Part shown: piece after piece, positions 36,125 through 44,803 of the stretch
How positions within the stretch are numbered: the first letter of the stretch is position 1
Layout of the letters: every line of letters starts with the position of its first letter
Assembly: GCA_963778385.1 (NCBI GenBank)
Contig: CAVZUA010000035.1
Location: 62,001-126,000, forward strand
DNA length: 64,000 nucleotides
From: DATARH01 sp963778385
GTDB taxonomy: Bacteria > Pseudomonadota > Alphaproteobacteria > ATCC43930 > CGMCC-115725
Reading direction: 5' to 3'
Made by a program: the position numbers and the translations under genes
Notes under the pieces: model-generated
Told to the model about the DNA's origin: nothing
What the model saw: only the letters and a program-made list of their open reading frames with translations
Database searches by the model: none

Positions 36125-36384
36125 CCCGCTTCCTCCATCCGGCGCTAATCGCGGCGCCTGCTGATTCGCTGCCGCAACGAGTAGCAAGCAGACAGGGATG
36201 CGGGCAAGGGGCCGGTATTATCCTCGGACGCGATCGCCTGATTGTGGTTCGGCGGGTTGGCGCCTATTAACGGCAGACAGGCCTCAACCAGAAGCTTCGT
36301 GACTACCTTATCCGAGACACTGTTCGAGTTCTGGTGTGAAAAACTAAAACTTGGCATGCAAACGCATAAGAACACGAGGCAATT

Positions 36385-37848
36385 TTGGCCGAGACCACCC
36401 CTGATGGTTCCGTGAAGGCATCCTCCGGCACTGGAGGCGGGTTGGCGGCGGCCGCGTTGCCGGAACGGGAGCTCGCGGTCACCGAGCCGCCGGTCGATCA
36501 CCCGCCGCGCGCTACTGGCGGTTACCGCAGCCTGGTGCGGCTGGCATTAGTGGCGCCGATCGTCGGCGCCGGCGCCGGGTTGGTCTGCGCGTTGTTTCGC
36601 CTGGCTTTGGAACAGGCCGGTGCGTGGCGCAATGCGTTGTTGCGCGAGGCGCACGAACATGCGGCCCTCGGCTTTGTACTGGTGCTGCTCGGCTGCGCCG
36701 CCGCGGCCGCGCTTGCCGCGTTTCTGGTACGGCGCTTCTCGCCGCATGCCGGGGGCAGCGGCATCCCGCAGATCGAGGCGGCGCTCAACGGCGACTTGCC
36801 GCCGGCACCGCCAAAGCTGCTGCCGGTCAAGTTTTTTGGCGGGTTGGCGGCGATCGGCTCCGGCATGGCGCTCGGCCGCGAAGGACCCAGCGTGCAGATG
36901 GGTGCGGTCGTCGCCCATCTCGTCGGCAATGTCTTCCGCCTATCGAGCGAGGATTTGCGCCTGTTGCTGGCGGCCGGCGCCGGCGCGGGCCTCGCGGTTG
37001 CGTTCAACGCGCCGATCGCGGGCGCGGTGTTCGTCATGGAGGAGCTGGTGCGCCGGTTCGAGCCGCGCATGGCGATCGTCGCACTCGGCGCGTCGTCGAC
37101 GGCGATCCTGATATCGCGGCTGTTTCTCGGCGATGCGCCCGATTTCCATGTCGCGATCGCCGCGCAAGCCGCGATGCCCACCGGCCCGCTGCCCTACGCC
37201 GATGCGGCGACCTGGCCGCTTTACGTCGGGCTCGGTCTTGTCGCCGGCTTTGCCGCGGCGCTCTACAACCGGGCGCTCTTGGGCGTGTTTGTCGGGCTGC
37301 GGCAATGGACCGCGATCCCGGTCGAGGCGAAGGCCGCGGCGATCGGGGTGATCGTCGGATTGGTCTGCTGGTTTGCGCCCGCGTTGGCCGGCGGCGGCGA
37401 CAACATCACCCAAAGCCTGCTGGCGGGTGGCGTCGCGATCGGCAGCATTCCGCTCGCCTTCGCCGTGCGCTTCGGATTGGGTACGGTTTCGCATGCCGCT
37501 CGCACCCCCGGTGGGCTTTTCGCCCCGATGCTGGTGCTAGGAGCCCAGCTCGGACTGGTGTTCGGCGCGCTGTGCGCGGCGGCGTTTCCGCAGCTCGGCA
37601 TCGAGCCGGCGGCGTTTGCGGTCGTCGGCATGGCCGCGTTCTTTGTCGGCGTCGTTCAGGCGCCGGTGACGGGCATCGTGCTGGCGACCGAAATGACCGC
37701 GGCGTTCACGACGCTGCTGCCGATGCTCGCCGCGTGCTTCGCGGCAATGCTGGCGGCGCACCTGACGCGCACCACGCCGATCTATGACGCGCTGCTGTCG
37801 CACATCGTCAAGGACGCGCACGCCGCTCGGCGATCGCCATCCCCGTAG
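36385..37848 (+). CDS. ClC-family chloride channel/antiporter
   Basis: The 487-residue membrane protein has the chloride-binding loops GSGIP (residues 124-128) and GREGP (164-168, gating Glu 166), an internal VMEEL containing the equivalent of the proton-path Glu, and the late GGLFAPMLVLGAQLG. The presence of both acidic residues suggests a Cl-/H+ antiporter rather than a pure channel. It has an extended, low-complexity N-terminus of about 45 residues. The start is TTG at 36385, preceded by ACGAGG; there is no ATG in a sensible place. The 260-base upstream spacer contains nothing recognisable. Confidence 0.9.
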   Translation: MAETTPDGSVKASSGTGGGLAAAALPERELAVTEPPVDHPPRATGGYRSLVRLALVAPIVGAGAGLVCALFRLALEQAGAWRNALLREAHEHAALGFVLVLLGCAAAAALAAFLVRRFSPHAGGSGIPQIEAALNGDLPPAPPKLLPVKFFGGLAAIGSGMALGREGPSVQMGAVVAHLVGNVFRLSSEDLRLLLAAGAGAGLAVAFNAPIAGAVFVMEELVRRFEPRMAIVALGASSTAILISRLFLGDAPDFHVAIAAQAAMPTGPLPYADAATWPLYVGLGLVAGFAAALYNRALLGVFVGLRQWTAIPVEAKAAAIGVIVGLVCWFAPALAGGGDNITQSLLAGGVAIGSIPLAFAVRFGLGTVSHAARTPGGLFAPMLVLGAQLGLVFGALCAAAFPQLGIEPAAFAVVGMAAFFVGVVQAPVTGIVLATEMTAAFTTLLPMLAACFAAMLAAHLTRTTPIYDALLSHIVKDAHAARRSPSP

Positions 37849-37858
37849 ACGCCGGCGC

Positions 37859-38635
37859 TCACCACGCCGGCTTGGCGCCCCAGGCGAGGAAGCCGCTGTT
37901 CTTCAGATCATGCTTGGCGTAGCGCAGCCGGCCGCCTTCGAGGTCGAACACTGCACCGCCGGCGGCTTCGAGGATCGCCTGGCCGGCGGCGGTGTCCCAT
38001 TCCATCGTCGTGCCGAAACGCGGATAGAAATCCGCCTCTCCCGCCGCCAGCATGCCGAATTTGAGCGCGCTGCCGCAGATGTCGCGGCGCACCACCGGCA
38101 CCGCCTGAGTGGCGAAATATTCGGCTAGGCGGCGGCTGTTTTCATGGCTGCGGCTGTGGATGACGACGATGCCGTCGGATGGCGGCACTCGCGCGGTAAT
38201 GGGTTCCGGCGCGCCGCCGTTGGCGATGCGGATCGCGGTGCCCTGCCCATTCGCCGCGTAGGTCACGCGCCGCGCCGGCCCATGCACCACGCCGAGCACC
38301 GGCAGGCCATCCTCGATCAGGGCGATGCAGACGCAGAACTCGCCGTTCTTGGCGATGAACTCCTTTGTGCCGTCGAGCGGGTCGACGCACCAGAACCGCG
38401 CCGCCGGCGGCTTGAACCCGTCCTCCGGCGCGGTCTCCTCGGAGACGATCGGGATATGCGGAAAGGCCTCGGTCAGCAGTCGGACGATGACCCTTTCGGC
38501 GGCGAAATCCGCCTCGGTCACCGGCGTCTGATCGTCCTTGTGCACGAAATCGAAGGGCTCGGCATAGATCCGCATGATCTCCTCGCCGGCGGCATGCGCG
38601 GTGCGGATCACGATATCGAGCATCGGGTCGATCAT
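37859..38635 (-). CDS. cysQ: 3'(2'),5'-bisphosphate nucleotidase CysQ (inositol monophosphatase family)
   Basis: The 258-residue phosphatase has the family's metal-binding motif WCVDPLDGTKEFIAKNGEF and the second motif TMEWDTAAGQAILEAAGG, with the Glu of VSEETAPED. The pattern DGTKEF is typical for CysQ, which hydrolyses PAP left after sulfate activation, rather than for inositol phosphatases. ATG at 38635 is chosen over an upstream in-frame ATG at 38683 because the protein then begins directly with the first helix. It converges on the ClC gene with 10 bases between. Confidence 0.88.
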   Translation of the reverse strand: MIDPMLDIVIRTAHAAGEEIMRIYAEPFDFVHKDDQTPVTEADFAAERVIVRLLTEAFPHIPIVSEETAPEDGFKPPAARFWCVDPLDGTKEFIAKNGEFCVCIALIEDGLPVLGVVHGPARRVTYAANGQGTAIRIANGGAPEPITARVPPSDGIVVIHSRSHENSRRLAEYFATQAVPVVRRDICGSALKFGMLAAGEADFYPRFGTTMEWDTAAGQAILEAAGGAVFDLEGGRLRYAKHDLKNSGFLAWGAKPAW

Positions 38636-38649
38636 ACGCGGATCGCCAC

Positions 38650-38932
38650 GGTGCGTCCTTCGAGGCTCCGCTGCGCGGAGCACCTCAGGATGAGGGTTTT
38701 TCTTAATGCCATCTCTTACTCCGTCATCCTGAGACTCGAAATAACTGCGTCATTCCGGGACGGCCTGCAGGACCGAACCCGGAACCCATGAACACGGTCT
38801 TGTCCAGCTTCTCCCGGTGCTTCGGGACACGCTTTTTCGAGGTTCGTGTGCATGGGTTCCGGGTTCATCGCTGCGCGATGCCCCGGAATGACGCGGGAAA
38901 AGTGCCGGCGGGTGCATCTGGAATGACGCGCA
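38650..38932. repeat. Compound repeat region (families D and C-like) between cysQ and the CoxL-like gene
   Basis: The 311-base spacer has no gene. It starts with a family D unit (gtgcgtccttcgaggctccgc ... ctcaggatgag, then a second inverted catcctgagactcgaaat), followed by a longer inverted repeat: cattccgggacgg ... cgaacccggaacccatgaacacgg on the left and catgggttccgggttc ... ccccggaatg on the right. Both look like mobile palindromic units that landed next to each other. Confidence 0.65.
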
Positions 38933-38946
38933 ACGCGCTGCGTTCC

Positions 38947-41283
38947 TCACGCCGCCTGCCGCGGCGTGGCGGCGCGGATCGTGCGCCACACCACTTCGGG
39001 TGTCGCCGGCATATCGATATGCTCGATGCCGAGTTCGGCGAGGGCATCGACGATGGCGTTGATCAGCGCCGGCGGCGAGCCGATCGCGCCCGCCTCGCCC
39101 GCACCCTTGACGCCGAGCGGGTTGGTGCGGCACGGCACGACATTGTAGGCGAATTCCAGCGCCGGCAGGTCGTCGGCGCGCGGTAGCGCGTAATCTTGCA
39201 GCGTGCCGCTCAGCAACTGCCCGCTCTCGCCATCGTAGACCGTGCGCTCCAGCATCGCCTGACCGACGCCCTGGGCGATGCCGCCGTAGACCTGGCCGGC
39301 GAGCAGCAGCGGGTTGATCACCACACCGAAATCGTCGACCACCAGATAGCGTTCGATTTTGACGATGCCGGTCTCGGGGTCGATCTCGACCTCGCAGACG
39401 TGGACGCCGTTGGGGAAGGTCGGCGCCGCCGGGGTGAAATGGCCGCTTTCGGCAAAACCCGGCTCGACATCGGCCGGCAGCTGAGCCGGATTGAACGCGG
39501 CGCGTGCCACCGCGTCGAGCGTCACCTTGCGGTCGGTGCTGGCGATGGCGAATTCGCCCCCATTCTCATCGACCGCAAAGGCGATGTCGGCCTCGGCCGC
39601 CTCCAGCAGATGGGCGGCGATGCGCTTGCCCTTGGTGATCAGCTTGTCGGCGGCGTGCATCAGCGCCGCGCCGCCGACCGGGATCGAGCGCGAACCGCCG
39701 GTGCCGCGACCAAAGGCGATCGCCGCGCTGTCGCCCTGCTGGACGCGGATCTTGTCGATGTCGAGACCGAGCTTGTCGGCGGCGAGCTGGGCATAGGCTG
39801 TCTGGTGGCCCTGCCCCGAGGACTGCGATCCCATCAGGATGGTGAGCGTGCCCGACGGGTCAAAGCGCAATTCGGCGAATTCGTCGGGCGGAAACCCGGA
39901 TTGCTCGATATAGACCGCCTGCCCCAGCCCGCGATAATGGCCGCGCGCCTTTGCCGCCGCACGCCGCTGGGCGAAGCCCGCGACGTCGGCCGAGGCGAGC
40001 GCCTGGTCGAGGTTGCGCACGAAATCACCGCTGTCATAGGTGAGGCCGAGCGGCGTCGCGTAGGGCATCGCCGCGGCCGGCACCAGATTGCGGCGGCGCA
40101 GCTCCGCCGGCGCGACGCCGAGCTTCCGCGCGGCGAATTCGATGAGGCGCTCCAGCGCGTAGGCGGCCTCAGGGCGGCCGGCGCCGCGATAGGCGTCGAC
40201 CGGCACGGTATGGGTAAAGACGCCCTTGACCGCGACGTGGATCGCCGGGATCGCATAGACGCCGCTATGCATCACCGCACCCGAATAGGTCGGAATCTCC
40301 GGCGCGAAATTCGACAGATAGGCGCCCATATTTGCCGTCAGCTCGACCGATAGGCCGAGGAATTTGAGGTCCTCGTCGACCGACAGGTCGAGCCGAGTGA
40401 CGTTGTCGCGGCCCTGCGTGTCGGTCATAAACGAATCGGCGCGATCAGGAACCCATTTGACCGTGCGGCCGGTGCGCTTCGCGGCCCACAGCACCAGCAC
40501 GTGCTCCGGGTAGAGAAACAGCTTCATGCCGAACCCGCCGCCGACATCAGGGGTCACCACGCGGATGCGGTTCTCCGGGATGTGCAGGACGTGCTCGGCC
40601 AGCAGGTTGCGCACGAAATGCGAGCCCTGCGTCGAGCTCCATAGCGTGTAGGCTTCCTCGCCCGCATCGTATTCGCCGATCGCACCGCGCGGCTCCATCG
40701 AGGTCACGACGACACGGTTGTTGACCAGGGTCAGCGTCACCTTGTGCTTGGCGGCCGCGGCGGCGCGGGAGACCGCGGCGCCATCGCCGACCTCCCACGC
40801 GAAGCAGAGGTTGTTCTTGGCGTCGTCCCAGACGAGCGGCTGCCCCGGTGCGAGCGCGCCCACTGTACCGACTGCGGCGGGCAGCGGCTCGTAATCGACC
40901 GCGACCAGATCGGCGGCGTCGCGCGCTGCCGCGGCACTCTCGGCGACGACCATCGCCACCGTGTCGCCGACATGCCGTACCCGGTCGGTGACGATTGCCG
41001 GACGCGGCGGCAGCACCGCCCCGGCGACACCGCTGACGCACGGCACCGTGCCGAGCCCATCGGCGGCCAGATCGGCGCCGGTCAGCACCGCGAGGACACC
41101 CGGCGCCGCGGCGGCGGCGCTGGTGTCGATCGCCCGGATGCGGGCATGGGCGTGCGGCGAGCGAAGAAATACCGCATGCGCCTGGCGCGGCCGGGCGATG
41201 TCGTCGAGATAGCGGCCGTGTCCAGTGATGAACCGGCGGTCCTCGACCCGGCGCACCGGCTGGCCGATGCCGAACTGCGTCAT
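38947..41283 (-). CDS. CoxL-like molybdopterin-binding subunit, form II (xanthine dehydrogenase family)
   Basis: The 778-residue protein is the large Mo subunit of the CO dehydrogenase/xanthine dehydrogenase group: IGQPVRRVEDRRFITGHGRY at the start, VTPDVGGGFGMKLFLYPEH, and GSQSSGQGHQTAYAQLAADK. The active-site loop reads DAYRGAGRPEAAY, the AYRGAGR signature of form II, not the AYxCSFR of true aerobic CO dehydrogenase (form I), so CO oxidation is not expected. The small (2Fe-2S) and medium (FAD) subunit genes that usually flank it are absent. ATG at 41283 has GGAGCGGGG upstream; the longer frame is a shadow. Substrate unknown. Confidence 0.9.
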   Translation of the reverse strand: MTQFGIGQPVRRVEDRRFITGHGRYLDDIARPRQAHAVFLRSPHAHARIRAIDTSAAAAAPGVLAVLTGADLAADGLGTVPCVSGVAGAVLPPRPAIVTDRVRHVGDTVAMVVAESAAAARDAADLVAVDYEPLPAAVGTVGALAPGQPLVWDDAKNNLCFAWEVGDGAAVSRAAAAAKHKVTLTLVNNRVVVTSMEPRGAIGEYDAGEEAYTLWSSTQGSHFVRNLLAEHVLHIPENRIRVVTPDVGGGFGMKLFLYPEHVLVLWAAKRTGRTVKWVPDRADSFMTDTQGRDNVTRLDLSVDEDLKFLGLSVELTANMGAYLSNFAPEIPTYSGAVMHSGVYAIPAIHVAVKGVFTHTVPVDAYRGAGRPEAAYALERLIEFAARKLGVAPAELRRRNLVPAAAMPYATPLGLTYDSGDFVRNLDQALASADVAGFAQRRAAAKARGHYRGLGQAVYIEQSGFPPDEFAELRFDPSGTLTILMGSQSSGQGHQTAYAQLAADKLGLDIDKIRVQQGDSAAIAFGRGTGGSRSIPVGGAALMHAADKLITKGKRIAAHLLEAAEADIAFAVDENGGEFAIASTDRKVTLDAVARAAFNPAQLPADVEPGFAESGHFTPAAPTFPNGVHVCEVEIDPETGIVKIERYLVVDDFGVVINPLLLAGQVYGGIAQGVGQAMLERTVYDGESGQLLSGTLQDYALPRADDLPALEFAYNVVPCRTNPLGVKGAGEAGAIGSPPALINAIVDALAELGIEHIDMPATPEVVWRTIRAATPRQAA

Positions 41284-41393
41284 GCCCCGCTCCGTTAGGC
41301 TGCGCCTCTCAAGATAGGTCGCCCCGCGGCATGCGTCTACGCAGCGGCAGCGATCCCATATGGGTCGAGGTCCGTGCAGGCACCGGTGGAATT

Positions 41394-42440
41394 TCAGCTC
41401 CGCGGCGCTCCCGCGAGCCAGTCGCCGATCAGCGACGCAATCTCCGCGCTGTTCTTTTCGAGCATCACCATGTGGCCGTTGCCGTGCAGGCCGCGATCTT
41501 CGAGCCGCACGAAATCCACGCCGACCCCGGCGGCCGTGAGGTATTGCGCGGTGCAATGATCATAGGTCGCGTGGTAGGACGCCTCGCCGGTCAGCAGCAG
41601 CACCGGGATGCCGGCGAGGTTCGTGAGCCGCCGCACCGGCGCCTTCTGCTGCCAGCAGCCGACGAGATCGGGGTGATCGGGCCCGGCTTGCAGCTCGATC
41701 TGCAATTCGTCCGCATTGGCGACCGGCGGGTCGTAGGCGAGCGGCAAATCGGCGAGACCCCAGGACCGTGCTTTCCCCTCGGCGATCACCACGTTCTCGA
41801 ACGGTGGGCCGGCGGGCTCGACGGCGACGATCGCCTTGACCAGCGACGGCCGTGCGTCGGCCAGCAGCCAACCGAACGTCCCGGCCTGCGAATGCGTCAG
41901 CACGACCGCCGGGCCGATGCGGTCGAGCAGGGCCGTGCTGGCGGCGAGCACCAACCGCTGGGTCTCGACCTGGTCGGCGAGAAACGGCACCTGCGTCGCG
42001 CAGAACGCGTCGAAGACCGGGTCGCCACGCTTGCCGGAACCGGGCCATTGCGTGTGCTTGACCGCCTGCGGCCAGCGCGGGTCGGAAGCCGAAGCCGTGA
42101 ACAGCCATTCCTGGAACGATGCCGCAAAACTGCGCAGCTCGCCGTCGAGCCCCGGCTGCCAGGCCGAACGGCCGCGCGCTGGCTGGTCGATCAGGTACAC
42201 CGTGTAGCCGTCGCCGGCGAAATGCTCGGCCCAGCCGGGGCGGCCGTCGGGCGTGCCGAGCCAGTTGGTCGCGGTCTGCCCCATGCCGTGGAACATCACC
42301 ACCGGGTAGGGACGGCGCGGGGCGCGCGGGGTCAGCTTTTCGACGTACATCTGCCCGCGCATGACTTCCTCGTCGGGCGGGCCGGCATAATTGCCGCCGA
42401 CGTAGAAAAACTCGCGACAGGCGATGGCGCTCTCATCCAT
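41394..42440 (-). CDS. Alpha/beta-hydrolase (esterase)
   Basis: The 348-residue hydrolase has the oxyanion motif VVMFHGMGQTATNW, the strand YTVYLIDQPARGRS, the nucleophile in VLTHSQAGTFGW (S184; the usual first Gly of GxSxG is a Thr-His pair), and a late His in GLHGNGHMVMLEKNS. The pattern matches a family of secreted or cytoplasmic esterases with a HSQAG elbow. The start is ATG at 42440 with an AAGGA site. It lies upstream of the CoxL-like gene on the same strand and diverges from the VOC gene; joint action with the Mo enzyme is possible but unproven. Confidence 0.83.
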   Translation of the reverse strand: MDESAIACREFFYVGGNYAGPPDEEVMRGQMYVEKLTPRAPRRPYPVVMFHGMGQTATNWLGTPDGRPGWAEHFAGDGYTVYLIDQPARGRSAWQPGLDGELRSFAASFQEWLFTASASDPRWPQAVKHTQWPGSGKRGDPVFDAFCATQVPFLADQVETQRLVLAASTALLDRIGPAVVLTHSQAGTFGWLLADARPSLVKAIVAVEPAGPPFENVVIAEGKARSWGLADLPLAYDPPVANADELQIELQAGPDHPDLVGCWQQKAPVRRLTNLAGIPVLLLTGEASYHATYDHCTAQYLTAAGVGVDFVRLEDRGLHGNGHMVMLEKNSAEIASLIGDWLAGAPRS

Positions 42441-42523
42441 TCCGGCGATCCTTGTTGTTGACTTGCGCGGCGTTCGGGTGCACCGATCGCGCCAGAAAAA
42501 CATGCCGCTGACAGGAGGCGATC

Positions 42524-43069
42524 ATGGCGTCACCAAAGAAGCTGTCCCATCTGGTGCTGCAGACCAACCGGCGCGAGCAGATGATCGAATGGTACTGCAA
42601 GGTGCTCGGCGCCGAGCTGCTGTACCAGAACAAGGCCATCGCCTTTATCAGCTATGACGACGAGCACCATCGCGTCGCGTTTATCGACCCCGGCCCGCTC
42701 GCCGACAAGGTCGCGGCCGAGGGCAAGACCGCGCGCGCCGGCGGCGAGGTTGGCCTGCACCACGTTGCCTTCACCTTCGACCCGGTCGACCTGGCGGATC
42801 ATTACGAGGGGTTGAAGGCGCAGGGTATCGCGCCGCATCGCTGCGTCAATCACGGCATGACGACGTCGATGTACTACTACGACCCCGACCGCAACCAAGT
42901 CGAGCTGCTGTTCGACAATTTCTACACGGCACGCGAGGGCCGCGAGTACATGAAGAGCCGCTCGGACAGCGACAAGAACCCGGTCGGCATCGATTTTGAC
43001 CCGGACGAGATGGTCGCGCGCATCCGCAAGGGCCTCGACCTCACCGAATTGACCCACATCAACGCCTGA
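42524..43069 (+). CDS. VOC-superfamily protein (glyoxalase/extradiol dioxygenase type)
   Basis: The 181-residue vicinal oxygen chelate protein has metal ligands visible as H9 (KKLSHLVLQTNR), a His in VGLHHVAFTF and a Glu in DRNQVELLFDNF, the standard 2-His-1-Glu layout of catechol 2,3-dioxygenase-like proteins. It has one module pair, half the size of a full extradiol dioxygenase. A clear GGAGG precedes ATG at 42524. It may be a ring-cleaving dioxygenase or an isomerase; the DNA does not decide. Confidence 0.85.
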   Translation: MASPKKLSHLVLQTNRREQMIEWYCKVLGAELLYQNKAIAFISYDDEHHRVAFIDPGPLADKVAAEGKTARAGGEVGLHHVAFTFDPVDLADHYEGLKAQGIAPHRCVNHGMTTSMYYYDPDRNQVELLFDNFYTAREGREYMKSRSDSDKNPVGIDFDPDEMVARIRKGLDLTELTHINA

Positions 43070-43104
43070 TCACCCGCGTTTAGGTAGCCATCGGTCCGTC
43101 TTAG

Positions 43105-43204
43105 TCGTCATGGCCGGGCTCGACCCGGCCATCCAACGAGCCCGGCAACCACCCGAGACGAGGAGACGTCAGCTGGATGCCCGGAACAAGTCCGGGCATG
43201 ACGA
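43105..43204. repeat. Paired palindromic repeat, family B
   Basis: The left unit tcgtcatggccgggctcgac... and the inverted right unit ending ggaacaagtccgggcatgac have outer tgtcat ends and inner atccaac/gctggat ends, with about 33 bases between. The two units match the copy at 5437 closely. It is in the spacer before the MBOAT gene. Confidence 0.8.
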
Positions 43205-43286
43205 CACAATTGCCGCGTGGACCCGCTACGCTGTTCAAGCCGCCGCGGTTTTGCCCTAAGAGAGGGCCTGCGGGGGATGCGGTTCG

Positions 43287-44801
43287 TTGCTCTTCAATAG
43301 TTACGAGTTCCTGTTTCTGTTTTTGCCGGTGACGCTTGCCGGCTTTTTTGTCCTGGGCCGGCGGTCGCACCTGCTGGCGATGGGGTGGCTGGTTGCCGCG
43401 TCGCTGTTTTTTTACGGCTGGTGGTTTCCGCCATATCTGGCGTTGCTGCTCGTCTCGGTGGTGTTCAATTTCGCCGCCGGGCTAACGATCTCGCGCGCCG
43501 TGGCGCCGACCCGGCACCGGTTGCTGATCGCCGCGGTGACAGGCAATCTGGTGCTGCTCGGCTATTTCAAATATGCCGGGTTCCTGGTCGGGGTCGCCGA
43601 TGGGGTGCTGGGCAGCGACTGGCCGATCCCGGCGATCGCGCTGCCGCTCGGCATCTCGTTCTTCACGCTGACGCAGATCGCGTTCCTGGTCGACACCGCG
43701 CGCGGCGAGGCGCGGGACTATAAATTCGTCCATTACCTGCTGTTCGTCTGCTATTTCCCGCACCTGATCGCCGGGCCGATCCTGCATCACAAGGAGCTGA
43801 TGCCGCAACTCGACCGGGCCGACATCGTGCGCTTCTCGGCGCGGCGGATGGCGCTCGGCCTGTCGTATTTCTCGATCGGCCTGTTCAAGAAGACGGTGAT
43901 CGCCGACGCGCTGTCGCCCTATGTCGGCCGCGTGTTCGACGGCGCGGCGCACGGCATGACGCCGAGCGGCGCCGAAGCCTGGGGGGCGGTGCTGGCCTAC
44001 ACGCTGCAGCTCTATTTCGACTTTTCCGGCTACAGCGACATGGCGATCGGGCTGGCGCGGATGATCGGCGTGCAGCTGCCGCTCAATTTCCACTCGCCCT
44101 ACAAGGCGACCAGCATCATCGAGTTCTGGCGCCGCTGGCACATGACCTTGTCGCGCTTCCTGCGCGACTATCTCTACATCCCGCTCGGCGGCAACCGCCA
44201 CGGCGCGGCCAGGCGCTACGTCAATCTGATGTTGACCATGCTGATCGGCGGCTTGTGGCACGGCGCGGGATGGAATTTCGTGCTGTGGGGCGGACTGCAC
44301 GGCGCTTATCTGGCGATCAACCATCTCTGGCAGGCGCTGACGGGCGGGCGCCGCCGACCGCCGACGAGGGTCGGAACGCTGGCCGGCGGTCTGCTGACCT
44401 TCATCTGCGTTGCCGTCGCCTGGGTGCCGTTTCGCGCGAACGGGCTGCCGGCGACCGAAACGATCCTGGCGGCGCTCGCGGGCTGGTATGGCTGGCTGCC
44501 GGGGCACGAAATGGCTTCGGTCGTCGGCGTGCTCGGCGAGGGCTCGCCGCGCTGGCTCGACGGCTGGCGATGGGTCGCGTTGTTGCTGCCCGGCGTGTGG
44601 CTGCTGCCGAACACGCAGGAGTTCTTCTCGCGCTATGGGACGTTGTTGCCGCCCCATCGGCGCGCGGACCGGCTTCTTTTGCCGATTCTCGGCTTCCGCT
44701 GGCGGATGACAAGCCGTTGGGCCTATGTGACGGCGGCGATCGCCGCCGTCGCCGTGCTTTATTGCACGCGGGCCAGCGAATTTATCTATTTCCAGTTCTG
44801 A
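43287..44801 (+). CDS. MBOAT-family O-acyltransferase (AlgI/PatA-like)
   Basis: The 504-residue polytopic membrane protein opens with the characteristic LFNSYEFLFLFLPVTLAGFF and has the family's catalytic His in LIGGLWHGAGWNFVLWG, plus FSGYSDMAIGLARM. MBOAT enzymes of this branch move acetyl groups across the inner membrane for transfer to exopolysaccharide, alginate or peptidoglycan. The start is a TTG at 43287 (a GGGGGA site lies upstream); the family consensus leaves no doubt about the N-terminus. It is followed 2 bases later by an SGNH-type protein, which would complete the transfer in the periplasm. Confidence 0.92.
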   Translation: MLFNSYEFLFLFLPVTLAGFFVLGRRSHLLAMGWLVAASLFFYGWWFPPYLALLLVSVVFNFAAGLTISRAVAPTRHRLLIAAVTGNLVLLGYFKYAGFLVGVADGVLGSDWPIPAIALPLGISFFTLTQIAFLVDTARGEARDYKFVHYLLFVCYFPHLIAGPILHHKELMPQLDRADIVRFSARRMALGLSYFSIGLFKKTVIADALSPYVGRVFDGAAHGMTPSGAEAWGAVLAYTLQLYFDFSGYSDMAIGLARMIGVQLPLNFHSPYKATSIIEFWRRWHMTLSRFLRDYLYIPLGGNRHGAARRYVNLMLTMLIGGLWHGAGWNFVLWGGLHGAYLAINHLWQALTGGRRRPPTRVGTLAGGLLTFICVAVAWVPFRANGLPATETILAALAGWYGWLPGHEMASVVGVLGEGSPRWLDGWRWVALLLPGVWLLPNTQEFFSRYGTLLPPHRRADRLLLPILGFRWRMTSRWAYVTAAIAAVAVLYCTRASEFIYFQF

Positions 44802-44803
44802 GC

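Noticed and set aside
36125..36384. Searched the spacer before the ClC gene for a riboswitch or small RNA
   Set aside because: No recognisable conserved structure or terminator was seen. It is only somewhat AT-richer near the TTG start.
38947..41283. CoxL-like gene as an aerobic CO dehydrogenase
   Set aside because: The active-site loop is AYRGAGR, not AYxCSFR, and the other subunits are missing.
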